From Onchocerca volvulus (Eukaryota; Nematoda; Chromadorea; Rhabditida; Onchocercidae), in the NCBI GenBank assembly GCA_000499405.2, contig HG738138.1, forward strand, positions 17,886,184 through 17,950,183: a DNA stretch of 64,000 nucleotides. The letters run 5' to 3'. The translations under genes were made by a program, and so were the position numbers. Under the pieces are notes generated by a model. It worked only from the letters and a program-made list of their open reading frames with translations. It had not been told where the DNA came from and searched no databases. This document shows, one piece after another, positions 62,370-64,000 of the stretch; the first letter of the stretch is position 1; each line of letters begins with the position of its first letter.

Positions 62370-63070
62370 CATATGGCTAAAGATATTCTTCATCGAATAT
62401 GCAAGGAAAATTCAAATATTAACGTGGGTTTCATAGCAGAAGTCTACAATGAAGCGTTGATAATGATTGAAGATTTGTGCTTACAAATCGCTAAGTTCTC
62501 AATCACTTGAGAATACCATCACCGAATCGAGCCGTTGCTGCTTCGTTCGATGTAGAATTGCGTCACGAACAAAATTACAACACAGCTGTTCTTTTGTCAT
62601 ATGTGCAATCAAATTTTCTTAAGCTAACGTTTGAGTAAAAAGGCACTCACGATCAAATAATGCAAACTATCAATAAGGGAGTTGGAGAAATCTTTTTAGA
62701 TGCGCCAGAAGGAACTGATAAAACGTTCCTGATTAGATTGATTCTGACAGCAATTCGATTCCAAAATGATATAGCCTTAACTCTTGCATCGTCCGGAATA
62801 GCTGTAACATTGCTACCAGATGGAAGAACTGCTCATTCCGCTTTGTAATTGCCAGTGAGCATGTAATTCATTGAAACTCTCACATGCAACATTTCTAAAA
62901 CATCCGGTATGGGAAAAGTATTGCGAAAATGCAAGCTTATTGTTTAGGATGAATATACAATGGTGCATAAAAATCGGTCTAGGCCCTTGATCGATCATTG
63001 CAAGATTAGCATGGAAATATCAAACCATTTGGGAACGAATTGATATTGTTTGCGGGAGATTTCAGCCTAG
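62370..63070 (+). pseudogene. decayed Helitron PIF1-type helicase
   Basis: Plus-strand remnant of the helicase part of a Helitron Rep/helicase protein. Recognisable blocks in order: MAKDILHRICKENSNINVGF with EVYNEALIMIEDLC, FDVELRHEQNYNT, the Walker A region (LDAPEGTDKTFLIRLI, where the consensus is GGTGKT), LTLASSGIAVTLLP with GRTAHSAL, SGMGKVLRKCKLIV, and a last block at about 63027-63065 (EL.LFAGDFS). Frameshifts and in-frame stops separate the blocks and the Walker A glycines are altered, so it cannot be active. Similarity ends abruptly near 63070. It lies directly 3' of the last annexin exon seen. Confidence 0.8.
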
Positions 63071-63371
63071 GATGATCAATCTCCAACGTTTGGTGATTTT
63101 TGCAATGTCTTTTTTCATCAACTTCATGTTCCAATTGTTCTGCGAGCTCTTTTCCTTGCTGACCAGTTTGTTCCCACAGAGTGTCTGATCCTTGTTGGTG
63201 ATTTATTGAGTTGATTGTTTCTTGTTTGTGTGCCAAGATTTCCAATTCCGCATTGAGTATTTCAATTTCAAATTTATTGATTATTCCTCCTTCGAAATTA
63301 ACGAATTTCGTCTTGATTTCCTCCGATTGACAAAGTGCGATCAGCAGCTTTCCTTCAACTTTCTTAGTCAT
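63006..63371 (-). CDS. minus-strand ORF 2 of an overlapping pair, unrecognised
   Basis: ATG-started frame of 121 codons. Its ATG overlaps the stop of ORF 1 by ATGA. Residues 1-85 are charged with heptad-like spacing (EIEILNAELEILAHKQETIN), suggesting a coiled coil. The last ~20 codons are antisense to the Helitron helicase remnant, so the original 3' end of this sequence is lost or fused to the transposon. No family recognised; it may be a pseudogene fragment. Confidence 0.35.
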   Translation of the reverse strand: MTKKVEGKLLIALCQSEEIKTKFVNFEGGIINKFEIEILNAELEILAHKQETINSINHQQGSDTLWEQTGQQGKELAEQLEHEVDEKRHCKNHQTLEIDHPRLKSPANNINSFPNGLIFPC

Positions 63372-63835
63372 AACAGATTCAGGTGGGGATTAACATCGTT
63401 CCTTTGTAACAATAATTCAACTGCCGTTGTTGGATCAATACGGAGCAACCATTTAATTAATGACAACAATGACAACAGGTTATTCCGATTTTGACAGCTT
63501 CTTTCGTGTATTTCTTTAAGTCGTTTTCGAAATTCTTGTTGTAAGATATCGAAAACGTATTGGAACTTCGTGTTTTCTGGGTCGGACGTTTCCTTTGAAT
63601 TGATTTCCGTCATCAGTAATTGGTGTCTTGAAGGACTGCTTAAGTTCTTGTCCTCTTTGCGAGATTTGACAACATTCTTGTCATGTCCAACATCCATATC
63701 AATAATAAAGTCTCCTTTCATTAAATATGGTTTAATGAATCCATATTTTGATATGTTGATCGTTTCATTTATCATCTCGAACGTTGTCGCCGATCTTCTT
63801 GATCGTGACAATAATAAGGGTTCTTGTTTTATCAT
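63368..63835 (-). CDS. minus-strand ORF 1 of an overlapping pair, unrecognised repeat-associated protein
   Basis: ATG at 63835 gives 155 aa (the open frame extends upstream to 63865 without an ATG). The middle is basic and acidic in turn (VGHDKNVVKSRKEDKN), followed by a helical part (FDILQQEFRKRLKEIHERS) and a C-terminus WLLRIDPTTAVELLLQRNDV faintly like an ankyrin-repeat end. That resemblance is weak. The sequence upstream of and around the start matches the repeat at 24068-24205, where the frame is broken. This suggests a member of a dispersed multicopy family. Bacterial or transposon origin cannot be judged from the sequence. Confidence 0.4.
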   Translation of the reverse strand: MIKQEPLLLSRSRRSATTFEMINETINISKYGFIKPYLMKGDFIIDMDVGHDKNVVKSRKEDKNLSSPSRHQLLMTEINSKETSDPENTKFQYVFDILQQEFRKRLKEIHERSCQNRNNLLSLLSLIKWLLRIDPTTAVELLLQRNDVNPHLNLL

Positions 63836-63925
63836 GTTGTTATCGAATATTTTTCGGTATCTCAAACTTGGGTAATTAAACCTTTATAACAGAAATTTAG
63901 ATAACACAGTAACATACGAACAATA
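63785..63925 (-). repeat. repeat family copy B (matches 24068-24205)
   Basis: Reverse complement aligns with 24068-24205: GTTATAAAGGTTTAA, CAAGTTTGAGATACC and AGATCGGCGACAAC are shared with the same spacing apart from small indels. Here the repeat spans the 5' flank and start of the 155-aa ORF. Confidence 0.7.
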
Positions 63926-64000
63926 ACAAATCAATTTTATCAATAAAACAATGTAAATAACGATTTAGTAATATAAGAAATGAGGATAAAGACATTATTA

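Noticed and set aside
1..64000. CRISPR arrays, tRNA, rRNA, bacterial promoters or operons
   Set aside because: None seen. Composition, introns and gene content are eukaryotic; no tRNA T-arm consensus in a cloverleaf context and no regularly spaced repeats.

Overview
This window looks like nuclear DNA from a nematode, probably a filarial or other spirurid parasite. The DNA is very AT-rich. Coding exons are short, separated by introns of about 70 bp to several kb, and the 3' splice sites are mostly the nematode-type TTTTCAG/TTTTAG. The recognisable proteins are animal proteins. No tRNA, rRNA or bacterial operon was recognised. The species call is inference.

Layout: (1) 435-3830 (+), an eight-exon type II membrane protein with a C-terminal HtrL/YibB-family domain, a Thr-rich stalk and a poly-His tract. 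(2) 4407-7956 (-), a seven-exon globin with a Met-Gly-Asn N-terminus, convergent with the first gene. (3) 7957-15042, about 7 kb without a recognised gene. (4) 15043-22449 (+), a 13-exon F-box/WD40 protein orthologous to SEL-10/FBXW7, including one GC-AG intron and a 66-bp-arm inverted repeat in an intron. (5) 22450-25459, an intergenic stretch with a microRNA-precursor-like hairpin and one copy of a repeat seen again at 63.8 kb. (6) 25460-29379 (+), a CDC25 phosphatase. (7) 30797-35620 (+), a 12-exon coiled-coil protein with PP1-docking-like and KEN motifs, possibly a STIL/Ana2/SAS-5-like centriole factor. (8) 36791-40700 (-), a second CDC25, convergent with the first and sharing its intron positions and phases. 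(9) 42766-53330 (-), a tentative 82-aa gene with very long introns, in a region with dispersed repeats, a possible solo LTR, nuclear-receptor half-sites and a CA microsatellite. (10) 60283-61876 (+), part of an annexin, followed by a decayed Helitron helicase (62370-63070) and a pair of overlapping minus-strand ORFs at the window edge.

Functionally, the centre of the window (15-41 kb) is rich in cell-cycle genes: a substrate receptor of SCF ubiquitin ligase, two CDC25 phosphatases, and between them a putative mitotic/centriolar protein. Gene models were built by eye from splice signals and reading-phase continuity. Exon ends are exact where phases and homology agree; the first exons of the CDC25 genes, the annexin and the 82-aa gene are the least certain. 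Only the exons described were read closely, and small exons in the large intergenic stretches may have been missed.
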